A stretch of DNA of 64,000 nt, taken from contig NZ_RQZF01000010.1 of NCBI RefSeq assembly GCF_003858455.1, positions 1-64,000 of the forward strand. The letters are read 5' to 3'. This DNA is from Schaalia canis (lineage in GTDB: Bacteria > Actinomycetota > Actinomycetes > Actinomycetales > Actinomycetaceae). The notes under the pieces are model-generated. The model did not search any database. It saw only the letters and a program-made list of their open reading frames with translations, and was not told where the DNA came from. The translations under genes were made by a program, and so were the position numbers. Of this stretch, positions 1 to 8,831 are shown piece after piece (position 1 is the first letter of the stretch; the number at the start of each line of letters is the position of its first letter).

Positions 1-162
1 AGCATCAGCAAACAGTAACGCGTAGGCCCCATGAAAATCCTCTAAAGCAACTTCAACACTATTCCTACGCCCCCACCCTTGAGCACGCAAAACATCAGAA
101 GCAACAGTGCATTGATACGCCAGAGCATGCGCCGCAGACACATCAAACTCAACCCACCGCAT
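1..162 (-). CDS. Partial unknown protein, N-terminal 54 residues
   Basis: An open minus-strand frame starts at ATG 160-162 and is still open at the window edge. It is preceded in frame by a TAG stop 19 codons upstream. The translation begins MRWVEFDVSAAHALAYQ and has amphipathic helical character with alternating Ala/Val/Leu, like small helical proteins of the WXG100/ESX kind, but no diagnostic WXG motif is visible in this part. I do not recognise the family. Codon choice looks coding rather than random. No clear Shine-Dalgarno is seen. The next gene (response regulator) is on the same strand with its 3' end at 357, so roughly 195 bases of apparently empty sequence separate the two. Confidence 0.45.
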   Translation of the reverse strand, partial: MRWVEFDVSAAHALAYQCTVASDVLRAQGWGRRNSVEVALEDFHGAYALLFADA

Positions 163-356
163 ACACGCACTCCAAATCTTGTCACTGTCTGCCGAACAAT
201 CGGGGTTAACCTAATGGTAGATAAAAGTTGGAGCGCGCGGCGAGAAACGAATCACTCTCTCGACTCGCTTTCGGCCACATTCGTCGCAGGACAGGTCGCA
301 ACCGTTACTCAGAAGATGAAGAAAGTTGCAATGATGGCGGTGTGACAGAAGCGCAC

Positions 357-1016
357 CTACAGCCACCCGTTCGCCGTGGCTTGCGCGGCGGCCTCGGCCC
401 TGGTGCGCGCCCCGGTTTTCGCCATGGCCGCCGAAATATGGTTGCGCACCGTGCCCTGACTGAGCCCCACCTCCTGCGCAATATCGGCCACCGTGCCGCC
501 CCGGGCAACCTCGCGCAGAATCTCCACCTCGCGATCGGTCAGAGGCGAGGCCCCCGCCGTCAACGCTTCCACCGCCAGCGAGGGGTCAACCTGACGCAGT
601 CCCGCATGGACGCGCCGGATCGCCTCGGCAAGTTCTTCAGAGGGGGCATCTTTAACGAGGAATCCGCTGGCTCCCGCATTGAGGGCACGCTGCACATAAC
701 CGGGTCGGCCGAAGGTAGTGAGTACGAGGATGCGCACATGGGGGAAACGAGCGTGCACGGCCTCGGTGGTGGCAATGCCGTCCATGACGGGCATTTCAAT
801 GTCAGTCAGGAGTATGTCAACGCCCGGTGATGGTTTGGGTGCCGAGGGCGCCTGCGCGCTCCCACCTGTGAGCTCAGCGAGTAAAGCGATGGCTTCGGCC
901 CCGTTTGCTGCTTGGCCGCACACCTCGATGTCGTCTTCCAAACTGAGCAAAGACGCCAACGCTCCGCGCACCATCGCCTGATCGTCAACAACAACAACAC
1001 GAATGGGGGCAGTCAT
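357..1016 (-). CDS. NarL/LuxR-family response regulator
   Basis: 219 residues. The N-terminal receiver domain has the acidic pair VVDD near residues 10-11, a phospho-acceptor Asp in LLTDIEMP and a Lys in FLVKDAP. The C-terminal LuxR-type helix-turn-helix (about residues 155-215) includes LTDREVEILREVARGGTVADIA and LSQGTVRNHISAAMAK. It overlaps the upstream histidine kinase gene by 4 bases, so kinase and regulator are probably translationally coupled. It most likely controls the adjacent ABC-2 exporter operon, the usual arrangement for DesK/DesR- or LiaRS-like pairs in actinobacteria. A Gly/Ser/Pro-containing insertion (GGSAQAPSAPKPSPG) lengthens the loop before the phospho-acceptor. The signal sensed cannot be read from sequence. 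Confidence 0.93.
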   Translation of the reverse strand: MTAPIRVVVVDDQAMVRGALASLLSLEDDIEVCGQAANGAEAIALLAELTGGSAQAPSAPKPSPGVDILLTDIEMPVMDGIATTEAVHARFPHVRILVLTTFGRPGYVQRALNAGASGFLVKDAPSEELAEAIRRVHAGLRQVDPSLAVEALTAGASPLTDREVEILREVARGGTVADIAQEVGLSQGTVRNHISAAMAKTGARTRAEAAAQATANGWL

Positions 1017-2386
1017 GGGGTTACCTCCGAATGCTCAGGTGCCGCGGGTGAAGAAGGTGGCAAAGACGGCCTGGCTGGCGAGGGCGGATCTGATGCTGCG
1101 GCTGGTGCGGCTGGTGAAGCCAGCGGGCGAGAAGGCGCCGGGGGAGCGGAATCAGTCACCGGAGATGCCGCAGGTGATTCGGCTTGCGAGGATGAGGGCG
1201 AGGCCGACCCTACTGGTAACCCTTGAGGAGTGGACGTAGTCGGCAGGGGCGTGGCCGCCTCGTCAAGCTTCACACTCAGCACCCACCAATTCGCCTCCCG
1301 CCCCCAGGACAGCCTGCCGTACTCCCGGGTGCGCTCGGCCAACGCATCCAATCCTGATCCCGCCCCCCGAGTCTTACGCGAATAGGCCTCGCTGTAGCCG
1401 TTATTGCGCAGCTCAACGCCATTATGGCGGAGTGTCAACACGGCGCGGCTGGCCTTGGAGTGGACGACGATATTCGTCGTCCCTTCACGGATGACGCGGG
1501 CAATCAGTGTTGAGGACATGCCCACAGGCGGTGTGCCCTCCCGATGGACCTGCAGATCAACGCCGCTGGCGGCCAGCAGGGTGGCAGCTGAGGCAATCTC
1601 CTCATCCAGGTTGAGCTGGCGATTATCTGTTACCACCGCACGCACTTCCGTCAACGCTGAGCGTGACAGTTCTAAAAGCTCACTCACCTGTGCGTGGGCC
1701 TCCTGCGGGCGATCCTTTTCCAGTAGTCGTTTGACCAGGTCAGCCTTGATAGTCATGCCGGTCAGGGTGTGGCCCAAGATGTCGTGAAGATCGGCGCTAA
1801 TACGGTCGCGCTCGCGCTCGCGCGCCAAAGCCAAAAGCTGGGTGTTACGGGCTTCTTGGCGCATACCGGCATCCATGGTGAAACGCGATAGGACGGTGCT
1901 AAAGGCTGCTCCAAGAAAAGCGAAAGGGAGGAACCAGCCGCTTTCAAAGGCCAGATGCTCGCCCAGCGCAATAACGAACAGTCCGGCCATACCAGGCGCG
2001 ACAAGACGGCGAGGTGCTTGGAGCGCCCACGCCGCTGCAGGAAACCCGAGCATTTGACTGCCCCCAGAGCTTCCTATGGCGTAGACCAGCAGTGCCCCTA
2101 AAAACTGCAGGCCAAGAAGAAGGGCGTGAGTTAGCCAAAAAACCCGAGGCACAGGGCCAGGATGAGGGGAAACAGGGTTGGTAATCCAGGTTGTAAGGTA
2201 GCTGGCGATGAAGGCGACGGTGGTTGTCGCCAGAGCCAGCCCGAGGGGCCGATGGAGGCCATATTGATAGGCCCCGTAAAAGGGAAAAATAGTGAACAGG
2301 AGGAAAGGGGTCGCCCATAGGAGGGAAAAGGCTCTTGAGTTCATGTTGAGCCCAAACACGCGCTCGTCTGTGTGTGTGCTGTTCAC
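1013..2386 (-). CDS. DesK/NarX-type sensor histidine kinase
   Basis: 457 residues with a GTG start at 2384-2386; an ATG 14 codons in (2342-2344) is an alternative. Several N-terminal hydrophobic segments (residues ~17-185) form the membrane sensor. A HisKA_3 dimerisation helix carries the phospho-acceptor His in DRISADLHDILGHTL. A degenerate HATPase_c domain follows, with an N-box-like EGTTNIVVHSKA and a GSGL glycine motif. After the ATPase domain comes a tail of about 85 residues very rich in Pro, Ala and Ser (LPTTSTPQGLPVG onward), which is unusual for this family and probably disordered. Its 3' end overlaps the response regulator by 4 bases. The probable partner is the ABC-2 exporter encoded just upstream on the same strand. 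Confidence 0.92.
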   Translation of the reverse strand: MNSTHTDERVFGLNMNSRAFSLLWATPFLLFTIFPFYGAYQYGLHRPLGLALATTTVAFIASYLTTWITNPVSPHPGPVPRVFWLTHALLLGLQFLGALLVYAIGSSGGSQMLGFPAAAWALQAPRRLVAPGMAGLFVIALGEHLAFESGWFLPFAFLGAAFSTVLSRFTMDAGMRQEARNTQLLALARERERDRISADLHDILGHTLTGMTIKADLVKRLLEKDRPQEAHAQVSELLELSRSALTEVRAVVTDNRQLNLDEEIASAATLLAASGVDLQVHREGTPPVGMSSTLIARVIREGTTNIVVHSKASRAVLTLRHNGVELRNNGYSEAYSRKTRGAGSGLDALAERTREYGRLSWGREANWWVLSVKLDEAATPLPTTSTPQGLPVGSASPSSSQAESPAASPVTDSAPPAPSRPLASPAAPAAASDPPSPARPSLPPSSPAAPEHSEVTP

Positions 2387-2441
2387 GCTGCCCCCTGTTC
2401 TGCGGTGAGTGACGGTATTGGCGCTGAGATGTGCGAGGTGT

Positions 2442-2478
2442 GCGCCTGCGGGCGGAAAAAGATTCCGTCCGCAGGCGC
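2442..2478 (-). terminator. Hairpin between exporter permease and kinase
   Basis: A long GC-rich inverted repeat, GCGCCTGCGGGCGGAA then TTCCGTCCGCAGGCGC, with one G-T wobble and a 5-base loop. It lies 82 bases after the permease stop. No T-run follows on the minus strand, so it may attenuate transcription or stabilise RNA rather than fully terminate it. Confidence 0.5.
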
Positions 2479-2559
2479 TGTGGTTAAGGTCGACGCGATC
2501 TGCAGCATCGGAAGTACCTTGACTCTATCGGCCTACTCCCCTTGGAGCAGGCTCGCACC

Positions 2560-3384
2560 CTAGCGTGCCGTGTCTCGACGCTGCCCCCACACGGCAATGG
2601 CCACGAAGAACAGCATCCACGCCACCAGGGAGACAATCCACCAGGCTTTAATCTCGGCACCGTAGATGGGAGACATGACCAGTTGAAGAGGCCCATAAAG
2701 CGGCGCGTAAGGCGCGATTGTTTGGAAGAAACTCCCCATCTGATCCAATGGTAAGAACATGCCAGACAGGAAAGCGCCAATAAGAATCACCATTGATGAG
2801 GCAGAAAAGGCCCCATCGGTGCGCACAGCAAAACCGGCAGCTAAGCCAATGGCGCTAGCCATAGTGGAGGCGACAACAATGAGTGCGCCCGTCATGAGCC
2901 ACACCAGGGGTTCCATACGCGAACCGGTGGCGTAGCCGATGCTGTAGGTGATGAGAATGGTGACGGCGCTCAGGAAGAAAGCCGCCGTCAAACGGGCGAC
3001 GATCTGGGCAACTGTTGAGATTGGGGTCAGGGCAAAGAGGCGCGAGACACCGTTAGAGCGTTCCAGGGAGACATTGGCTCCCAGGGACGATGAGGTGAGC
3101 ATGACGCCGTAGAGTGCCATCGATGCCAGGATTGAGGAGGCCACATTGCCGTGCCCCACCCAGGTGTCTGAGTAGTCCTTCCCCACACCGAACATCAGGT
3201 AGATGACGATGGGAAGGGCCAGGCTAAAACCCAGGTTGTAGGGGTTCGTCAGTACCTTATACAGACTCATCCAGGTGAGGCGCCCAAAGCCTCGCCACGG
3301 TGAGGCAGGCGCAGGGGCAACGAAGGGTGCTAGTTCAGTTTTTCCGTTTGACGAGGCCGTTGCCGCGTGCAGTGGGGTGGTCAT
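2560..3384 (-). CDS. ABC-2 type exporter permease
   Basis: 274 residues with about six hydrophobic segments, beginning near residue 40 and ending with WWIVSLVAWMLFFVAIAVWG. The layout matches the ABC-2 permease family (daunorubicin/bacteriocin-resistance or Nod-type exporters). Its start lies 2 bases after the stop of the ATPase gene, so the two form one transporter. The N-terminus is a short Ala/Pro-rich cytoplasmic stretch. Context with a two-component system suggests export of, or resistance to, an antimicrobial or lipid-targeting compound; this is inference and the substrate is unknown. Confidence 0.9.
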   Translation of the reverse strand: MTTPLHAATASSNGKTELAPFVAPAPASPWRGFGRLTWMSLYKVLTNPYNLGFSLALPIVIYLMFGVGKDYSDTWVGHGNVASSILASMALYGVMLTSSSLGANVSLERSNGVSRLFALTPISTVAQIVARLTAAFFLSAVTILITYSIGYATGSRMEPLVWLMTGALIVVASTMASAIGLAAGFAVRTDGAFSASSMVILIGAFLSGMFLPLDQMGSFFQTIAPYAPLYGPLQLVMSPIYGAEIKAWWIVSLVAWMLFFVAIAVWGQRRDTAR

Positions 3385-3386
3385 CG

Positions 3387-4346
3387 TCAGAGTCCTTTCG
3401 TGGCAGTCGAGGTGGGGGCGGCTTCAGCCCGGCCGTTGGTAATGGTGGCGTAGGCGTCCTCCAGGCTGGAGGGCACAATCTCCAGGCCGTGTGCGCCGGG
3501 CACGCTCAGCAGGTAGCGGGCGGCATCATCAAGATCAGCGCCTTGGATGGTGAGGCGCTCCCCCTCCCAGCCCACCTGCCAGTCGGCGCTTCCAGGCAGA
3601 GCCCGCAACGCGGCTTCGACCTCGTCAATTGGGTCGGTAGCTCCAGAGGATGCCAACTGGTCGAAGGCGATACTGAGGGTCGAGTAGGCGGCCAGGCGCT
3701 GAATATCAGCGGTGGCGGCGTCAGCAACCACGCGCCCACCGGCCATAATGATCGTGCGTTCAGCGAAATCTTGAGCCTCAGCGAGGTAGTGGGTGGCGAA
3801 GATAATTGTGCGGCCTTGCAAAGCCTGAGCGCGCATGAGATCCCAGAACGCGCGGCGAGCCATGGCATCCATACCCGAGGTCGGCTCATCCAAAATGAGG
3901 AGTTGTGGATCAGGCAGCAGGGCCAGGGCTAGGCGCACACGCTGCTTCTCGCCGCCAGAGAGTTTCACAATCGGCTTCTTCGCGTGCTCAACGAGGTTCG
4001 TTTCCTCCAAGATTTGCGCAACGGGCAAAGCCTGGGGGTGGGTGGCAGCAAAGAGGGTGAGCATCTGGGTGACGGTGTAGTCCTCCAAAAGTGCCCCGGT
4101 CTGATGGACGACGCCAACCAACGAGCGGCAAATCGCCTCGCGTGGTTCCATATCAAACAGGGTGGCGCTGCCTTCATTGGGGGCCTGCAGGCCAAGAGCA
4201 ATATCAAGCAGGGTGGTCTTTCCTGCGCCATTAGCGCCCAGAAGAGCCACGATCTGCCCGCGCGGGATCGTCAGGGAAACATTGTCAACGGCCGTGAGCG
4301 CTTTAAAACGCTTCGTCACGCCGTGAACTGCAAGTGCATCTGTCAT
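3387..4346 (-). CDS. ABC exporter ATP-binding protein
   Basis: 319 residues counted from the ATG at 4344-4346 (MTDALAVHG). A longer frame opens at 4499, but its extra 51 residues look non-coding and overlap the TPP riboswitch on the other strand, so I chose the inner start. Walker A is GANGAGKT, the signature is LSGGEKQR, Walker B is LLILDEPTS, and the switch His lies in ATHYLAEA. The C-terminal ~95 residues are the extra domain typical of DrrA/CcmA-like exporters. The gene pairs with the downstream permease 2 bases away. Divergent transcription from the thiamine operon leaves a shared intergenic region at 4347-4627. Confidence 0.93.
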   Translation of the reverse strand: MTDALAVHGVTKRFKALTAVDNVSLTIPRGQIVALLGANGAGKTTLLDIALGLQAPNEGSATLFDMEPREAICRSLVGVVHQTGALLEDYTVTQMLTLFAATHPQALPVAQILEETNLVEHAKKPIVKLSGGEKQRVRLALALLPDPQLLILDEPTSGMDAMARRAFWDLMRAQALQGRTIIFATHYLAEAQDFAERTIIMAGGRVVADAATADIQRLAAYSTLSIAFDQLASSGATDPIDEVEAALRALPGSADWQVGWEGERLTIQGADLDDAARYLLSVPGAHGLEIVPSSLEDAYATITNGRAEAAPTSTATKGL

Positions 4347-4473
4347 ACCCTCAAGTGTGGGTGCGGCGGGGAGTGTGAAACAGTGTGAGAGGTGAGGGGT
4401 CATGGCATGACAGATGTCACGCTTCCAGCACGGGGAAATCTCACCCTGACGGACTCGGCTACACTGGTTTTCC

Positions 4474-4571
4474 GCAAGACAGGGGAGCCGCCAGTTCACG
4501 CTGGCAGCTGAGAGTGCGCACGCAGACCCTCGAACCTGAATCGGTTAATACCGGCGTAGGAAGTCGCATCT
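4474..4571 (+). promoter_or_regulatory. TPP (THI-box) riboswitch
   Basis: All conserved THI-box elements are present in order: GGGGAGCC near 4482, CTGAGAGTGCG at 4508-4518, ACCCTCGAACCTGA at 4526-4539, then GGTTAATACCGGCGTAGGAA at 4543-4562. The P3 arm is formed by GCCAG/CTGGC. This is the thiamine pyrophosphate aptamer. It lies 56 bases upstream of the thiamine-binding lipoprotein gene and should lower expression of the uptake operon when TPP is plentiful. Boundaries are approximate to about 5 bases. Confidence 0.95.
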
Positions 4572-4572
4572 C

Positions 4573-4619
4573 CGGTGGCCACGAAGCCACCGCACCCCTC
4601 CAACACCAACATGTGGAGG
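4573..4619 (+). promoter_or_regulatory. Riboswitch expression platform / RBS-masking hairpin
   Basis: Directly after the aptamer comes a small hairpin CGGTGGC/GCCACCG (4573-4592), then CCTCC at 4597-4601, which can pair with the Shine-Dalgarno GGAGG at 4615-4619, nine bases before the thiB ATG. No T-run is present. The layout therefore points to translational rather than transcriptional control; that is inference from complementarity alone. Confidence 0.6.
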
Positions 4620-4627
4620 ATTCCTTC

Positions 4628-5725
4628 ATGACCATCAAGCGCCCCATTGCGGCACTTGCTCTTTTCACCGCCACCGCCATGATGGGCCTGACCGCCTGCG
4701 CTGGCCAGAGCCCACAATCTGCCGCTGACGCCGCAGGCTCCGACACCGCAGTTTCCGGCGCTGCCGCTGCTGAGGCCTCAGAGAGCATTGTCGTCCTCTC
4801 CCACGACTCCTTCGAGTTCCCCCAAGAACTCCTCGACCAATTCCAAAAGGACACCGGCGTGGCCGTCACCATCCAGGCAGTTGGGGACGGCGGCAGCCTC
4901 GCCAACCAACTCGTCCTGTCCAAGGACGCCCCCCTGGGCGATGTCGTCTACGGCGTGGACAACACGGTCTCCCACCGCCTTGCTGGCCAGGGCATTATCG
5001 AGGACGCAGGCGTGCTCTCTCCCCAAGGAGAACTCAACTTCGCGGGCGAACCTGGCCTGGTGCCCATCGACCAGGGCGACGTGTGCGTCAATATCGACAA
5101 GAAGTGGTTCGCTGACAAGGGCCTGACCCCTCCGGCAACCTTCGAAGACCTCGCCAAGCCCGAATACAAGGACATGCTGGTGGCCATGAACCCCGCCACC
5201 TCCACCCCCGGCATGGCCTTCATGCTGGCCACCATCAACCACTTTGGTGAGGACGGCTGGACCAACTACTGGACGTCCCTGAAGAACAACGGCCTGAAAG
5301 TCACCGAAGGCTGGTCGGACGCCTTCAGCGTTGACTACTCCGCCGGTGAAGGCGCAGGCCCCTACCCCATGATGGTGTCCTACGGTTCCTCCCCCGCCTA
5401 CTCCATCACCGAGGACGGCACCGACACCACCACCGCATCCCTGCCAGCAACCTGCTACCGCCAGGTTGAGTACGCGGGCGTCCTGGCCGGTTCGGACAAG
5501 GTCGAGGCTGCCAAGAAGTTCGTGGAGTTCATGCTCACCCCCGAGGTGCAAGAGGCCATCTCCGAGGTGACCTACATGCATCCCACCGTTAAGGAAGCCA
5601 ATGCTCCCGAAGACCTCGTGAAGTTCGGCTCCCTGTCTGATACTCCTGTTATCGTCCCTGCCGACACCATCGCGAAGATGGCAGAAGAGTGGCTCAAGAC
5701 CTGGCAAGCCACCGTCATCGGCTGA
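4628..5725 (+). CDS. thiB: Thiamine ABC transporter substrate-binding lipoprotein
   Basis: 365 residues. The start is the ATG nine bases after GGAGG; the longer upstream frame runs through the riboswitch and is not used. The signal peptide ends in a lipobox (MMGLTAC), so the mature protein is tethered through Cys to the membrane. Residues ~55-365 are a ThiB-like binding fold, for example VVLSHDSFEFP, VVYGVDNTVSHRL and NPATSTPGMAF. It captures thiamine (or its phosphates) outside the cell and passes it to ThiP. First gene of the TPP-controlled operon thiB-thiP-thiQ, which supports the assignment strongly. Confidence 0.95.
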   Translation: MTIKRPIAALALFTATAMMGLTACAGQSPQSAADAAGSDTAVSGAAAAEASESIVVLSHDSFEFPQELLDQFQKDTGVAVTIQAVGDGGSLANQLVLSKDAPLGDVVYGVDNTVSHRLAGQGIIEDAGVLSPQGELNFAGEPGLVPIDQGDVCVNIDKKWFADKGLTPPATFEDLAKPEYKDMLVAMNPATSTPGMAFMLATINHFGEDGWTNYWTSLKNNGLKVTEGWSDAFSVDYSAGEGAGPYPMMVSYGSSPAYSITEDGTDTTTASLPATCYRQVEYAGVLAGSDKVEAAKKFVEFMLTPEVQEAISEVTYMHPTVKEANAPEDLVKFGSLSDTPVIVPADTIAKMAEEWLKTWQATVIG

Positions 5726-5737
5726 CCTGAGACCCTC

Positions 5738-7411
5738 ATGTACTCGGGACGAGGCGCGCGCCGTTGGACCACCCTGTTGTGGTGGTCCCCGGCCGTCCTC
5801 GTCCCGAGTATTTTTCTCCTCCTCTTTTTCGCCTGGCCTGCTGCGACGCTCGTTGCTCGCGGGTTTACCAACGAGGCTGGCGCCCTTGACCTTTCGGCTT
5901 TTCACGAGGTCTTTGCCCGGCCTCGTACCTGGCGCATTATTGGTCTGACGCTGGGGATGGCGGCCGTTGCCACGGTCCTGTCGGTTGTGCTGGGAGTGCC
6001 CGGCGCCCATATTTTGTATCGTTGCCGCTTCCCTGGGCGGGGGATTGTGCGCGGCATCGTTGCCGTGCCTTTCGTGCTGCCGACCGTCGTGGTGGGCGTG
6101 GCTTTCCGTAGCCTGCTGGCCCGTCATGGCTGGCTGGGATTCCTGGAATGGGATGGCACGGTCACGGCCGTCATTGCGGCCATGGTGTTCTTCAACTATT
6201 CGCTGGTGGTGCGCAGCGTCGGCACGGTCTGGTCGCGCCTTGATCCGCGCATGGCCGAGGCCGCCCAAGCCCTGGGAGCGACTCCCCTACGCGCCTTCCT
6301 CACCGTCACTGTGCCCGCCATAACGCCCGCGATTGCCTCGGTGGCATCGGTCGTCTTTCTTTTCTGCGCGACCGCCTTTGGCATTGTGTTGATCCTCGGC
6401 GGCGTGGAGCTGGCCACGATCGAGTCTGAAATCTACCTGCTGACCACCGCCTTCTTGGACCTGCGTTCGGCTGCCGTTTTGTCCATCGTGCAGCTCCTGG
6501 TGATTACGGGCGCCCTGTGGGTGGCGGGTATGGCCCGCCGACGAGGAGAACGCGCATTGAAGTTGCGCTCTGACGCCGTCGAGCACCCCCTGGGCAGGGC
6601 CGACCTCCCAGCCTTAGCGGTGACGGTCGCGGTGGTGTGCGGCGTGATCCTGTTACCCCTGGTGGCTCTCCTGGTTCGCTCCTTCCAGCGTAAGGGCCAG
6701 TTCACCGTTGACAATTGGCTGGATCTGGCCAATGCGAACCTGTCCAGGGCAGTGCGCGTCAGTGCTTTTGAGGCGGCGTGGAACTCGCTGGTTATCGCGG
6801 CGCAGGCGGCGGCGATCGCCCTCGTCCTGGGGGTGCTGGTGGCGCTGGTGGTGACGCGCACACCTCGTTCAGTGGGGGCACAGCGGGCGCTGGCACTACT
6901 GGATGGGGCGTTCATGCTGCCCCTGGGGGTGTCGGCGGTGACAGTGGGTTTTGGTTTCCTTATCACCTTGAATCAGCCGCCCCTGGACCTGCGCTCTTCG
7001 CCGCTGCTCATCCCCATCGCGCAGGCGGTGGTGGCAATCCCCCTGGTGGTGCGCCTGGTGGCGCCGGTGTTGCGCGCGATTGATCCTCGCCAGCGTGAGG
7101 CCGCTTCCGCCCTGGGCGCGCACCCGCTACGGGTGCTGCTCACCGTGGATGGCGCGCATCTGGTCAGGGCGGGGGCGGTGGCCGTCGGTTTTGCCTTTGC
7201 GACCTCTCTGGGGGAGTTTGGGGCGACCTCCTTCCTGGCACGCCCGGAGGCGCCGACGCTGCCGGTGATGATTTATCGTTTGATTTCGCGCCCGGGTGCC
7301 CCCGAGCAGGGGGTGGCGGTTGCAGCCTCGGTTCTTTTGGCGGTGATTGCCGCTACGGTGATGGTTCTTGTTGAGCGAGGCCGCCCGTCAACTGCAGGAG
7401 AGTTTTCATGA
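5738..7411 (+). CDS. thiP: Thiamine ABC transporter permease
   Basis: 557 residues, a fused double permease with two BPD_transp_1 halves of about six membrane segments each, as in ThiP and iron(III) permeases. Two EAA-type coupling loops are visible: AEAAQALGATPLRAF in the first half and REAASALGAHPLRVL in the second. It begins 12 bases after thiB, and its stop overlaps the thiQ start (ATGA). Role: membrane channel for thiamine import. The family resembles iron FbpB permeases, but the TPP riboswitch upstream decides in favour of thiamine. Confidence 0.94.
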   Translation: MYSGRGARRWTTLLWWSPAVLVPSIFLLLFFAWPAATLVARGFTNEAGALDLSAFHEVFARPRTWRIIGLTLGMAAVATVLSVVLGVPGAHILYRCRFPGRGIVRGIVAVPFVLPTVVVGVAFRSLLARHGWLGFLEWDGTVTAVIAAMVFFNYSLVVRSVGTVWSRLDPRMAEAAQALGATPLRAFLTVTVPAITPAIASVASVVFLFCATAFGIVLILGGVELATIESEIYLLTTAFLDLRSAAVLSIVQLLVITGALWVAGMARRRGERALKLRSDAVEHPLGRADLPALAVTVAVVCGVILLPLVALLVRSFQRKGQFTVDNWLDLANANLSRAVRVSAFEAAWNSLVIAAQAAAIALVLGVLVALVVTRTPRSVGAQRALALLDGAFMLPLGVSAVTVGFGFLITLNQPPLDLRSSPLLIPIAQAVVAIPLVVRLVAPVLRAIDPRQREAASALGAHPLRVLLTVDGAHLVRAGAVAVGFAFATSLGEFGATSFLARPEAPTLPVMIYRLISRPGAPEQGVAVAASVLLAVIAATVMVLVERGRPSTAGEFS

Positions 7412-8538
7412 CGACTGCGCCAGATTTACGCCTGCAAGGTGTCACAGTCCGCTACGGGAGCACCGTTGCCGTTGATGCTGTGGACCTGGAGGTTCAAGCT
7501 GGGCAGATTATTGCTCTGCTGGGGCCGTCGGGGTCGGGTAAGTCGTCATTATTGCGGGCGGTCGCTGGCCTTGAGCCCGTCGCTGATGGTGATCTGCTGT
7601 GGCAGGGCCGATCGATTGTTGACCTGCCGACCTATCGGCGCGGCTTTGGCCTCATGTTCCAGGACGGGCAGTTGTTCCCGCATCGGGATGTGGCGGGCAA
7701 TGTCGCCTACGGTATTCGCGCCCTTCCGCGCGCTGAGCGCGCCCAGCGCGTGCGGGAAGTGTTGGATGTGGTGGGTATGGGCGAGTACGCCTCCCGCTCG
7801 GTGACGTCCCTGTCGGGCGGGCAGGCCCAGCGCGTTGCTCTTGCTCGATCTTTGGCTCCCCGGCCGGAGCTATTGCTTTTGGATGAGCCGTTGTCCGCTT
7901 TGGATCGTTCCTTGCGGGAGCGCCTCTCTGGCGAGATTCGCCAGATTTTGCGCGATTCGGGGGCAAGTTGCATTTACGTCACCCACGATCAGGACGAGGC
8001 TTTTGCCGTGGCCGATCGGATTGGCGTGATGATTGATGGTCGTGTGGCGGCGCTCGCGTCGCCACAAGAGTTGTGGGCCTCCCCTGGCCACCGTGACGTG
8101 GCCCAGTTCTTGGGGTTTGGGCCGTTTATCCCCGTGGGGGAGGGGCGTTGGCACGCCGTGGCACCGGGAGCAGTGCGGGTGCGTCGTGTGATTGGCGAGG
8201 GCGAGGCCGCCGCGCTGACAACGGAGGCGGAACTTGAAACACTGGTGGCGGCTGTCAGTGCTGGTGGGCTGGATGCTGGTGGCTTGAGTGCTGATGTGCC
8301 GAGTGCTGGTGGCCAGGCTGGTGAAGCTCTGGCACCTGAGGAAAACGCTGCGACTGTGCGCCCTGTAGGTGTCATTGTCGATGCGCGCGGAGGGCGTGGA
8401 CACAGTCTGGTTGAGGTGCAGATGGGGGATAAAACCTTGAAAGCACAGGCTTTGCCGCATCTTGGGGCTGCTTCGGATCTGGTGGGTGCCCTGGTGGAGC
8501 TGGAGGTTGATCTGGGCAACTGTCCGGTAGTTATGTGA
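7408..8538 (+). CDS. thiQ: Thiamine ABC transporter ATP-binding protein
   Basis: 376 residues. Walker A is GPSGSGKSS, the signature is LSGGQAQRVA, Walker B is LLLLDEPLSALD, and the H-loop is in YVTHDQDEA. Residues beyond ~230 form a C-terminal extension with a low-complexity Gly/Ala/Ser stretch (VSAGGLDAGGLSADV) that looks like short imperfect repeats. E. coli ThiQ is about 232 residues, so this is a long version; the extension may be a regulatory or TOBE-like domain. The start overlaps the thiP stop by 4 bases. No terminator was found right after it. Confidence 0.93.
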   Translation: MTTAPDLRLQGVTVRYGSTVAVDAVDLEVQAGQIIALLGPSGSGKSSLLRAVAGLEPVADGDLLWQGRSIVDLPTYRRGFGLMFQDGQLFPHRDVAGNVAYGIRALPRAERAQRVREVLDVVGMGEYASRSVTSLSGGQAQRVALARSLAPRPELLLLDEPLSALDRSLRERLSGEIRQILRDSGASCIYVTHDQDEAFAVADRIGVMIDGRVAALASPQELWASPGHRDVAQFLGFGPFIPVGEGRWHAVAPGAVRVRRVIGEGEAAALTTEAELETLVAAVSAGGLDAGGLSADVPSAGGQAGEALAPEENAATVRPVGVIVDARGGRGHSLVEVQMGDKTLKAQALPHLGAASDLVGALVELEVDLGNCPVVM

Positions 8539-8728
8539 TCTGCCTGTGGTTTTTTGAGCTGCGTTTATCCGATCTGCTGAGGGTGATGTGACGTGCGTGG
8601 GCGTTGAGCTGCGTTAACGGCATTTAGCTGAAATCGTGGTAATCGTTGAAATAACGCGCTTTTCTGACGGTGAGTTCGGATATATCGAGGGATGTCCCAC
8701 AAAGTGTGATGACATGAGGCGAAGTGAA

Positions 8729-8747
8729 TTAACTAAGGCTAGCCTTT
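8729..8747 (+). promoter_or_regulatory. Putative IdeR/DtxR iron box
   Basis: TTAACTAAGGCTAGCCTTT matches the IdeR/DtxR consensus at 13 of 19 positions and contains a perfect 12-base palindrome, AAGGCTAGCCTT (8735-8746). It sits about 85 bases upstream of the siderophore transporter operon, where iron-dependent repression is expected. No other gene-like feature is seen in 8539-8831. Confidence 0.75.
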
Positions 8748-8831
8748 CCTATTGCAATCATTGAGTACTGAGAGATCTGAAATACCTGCTTGGGTGGGTA
8801 GCCAGATACTCACCCCGAAGAAAGTGGCCTT

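Noticed and set aside
4778-6268. 496-residue minus-strand open frame over thiB/thiP
   Set aside because: Low-complexity Gly/His/Asp composition, opposite to two clear genes; an antisense shadow of high-GC codons.
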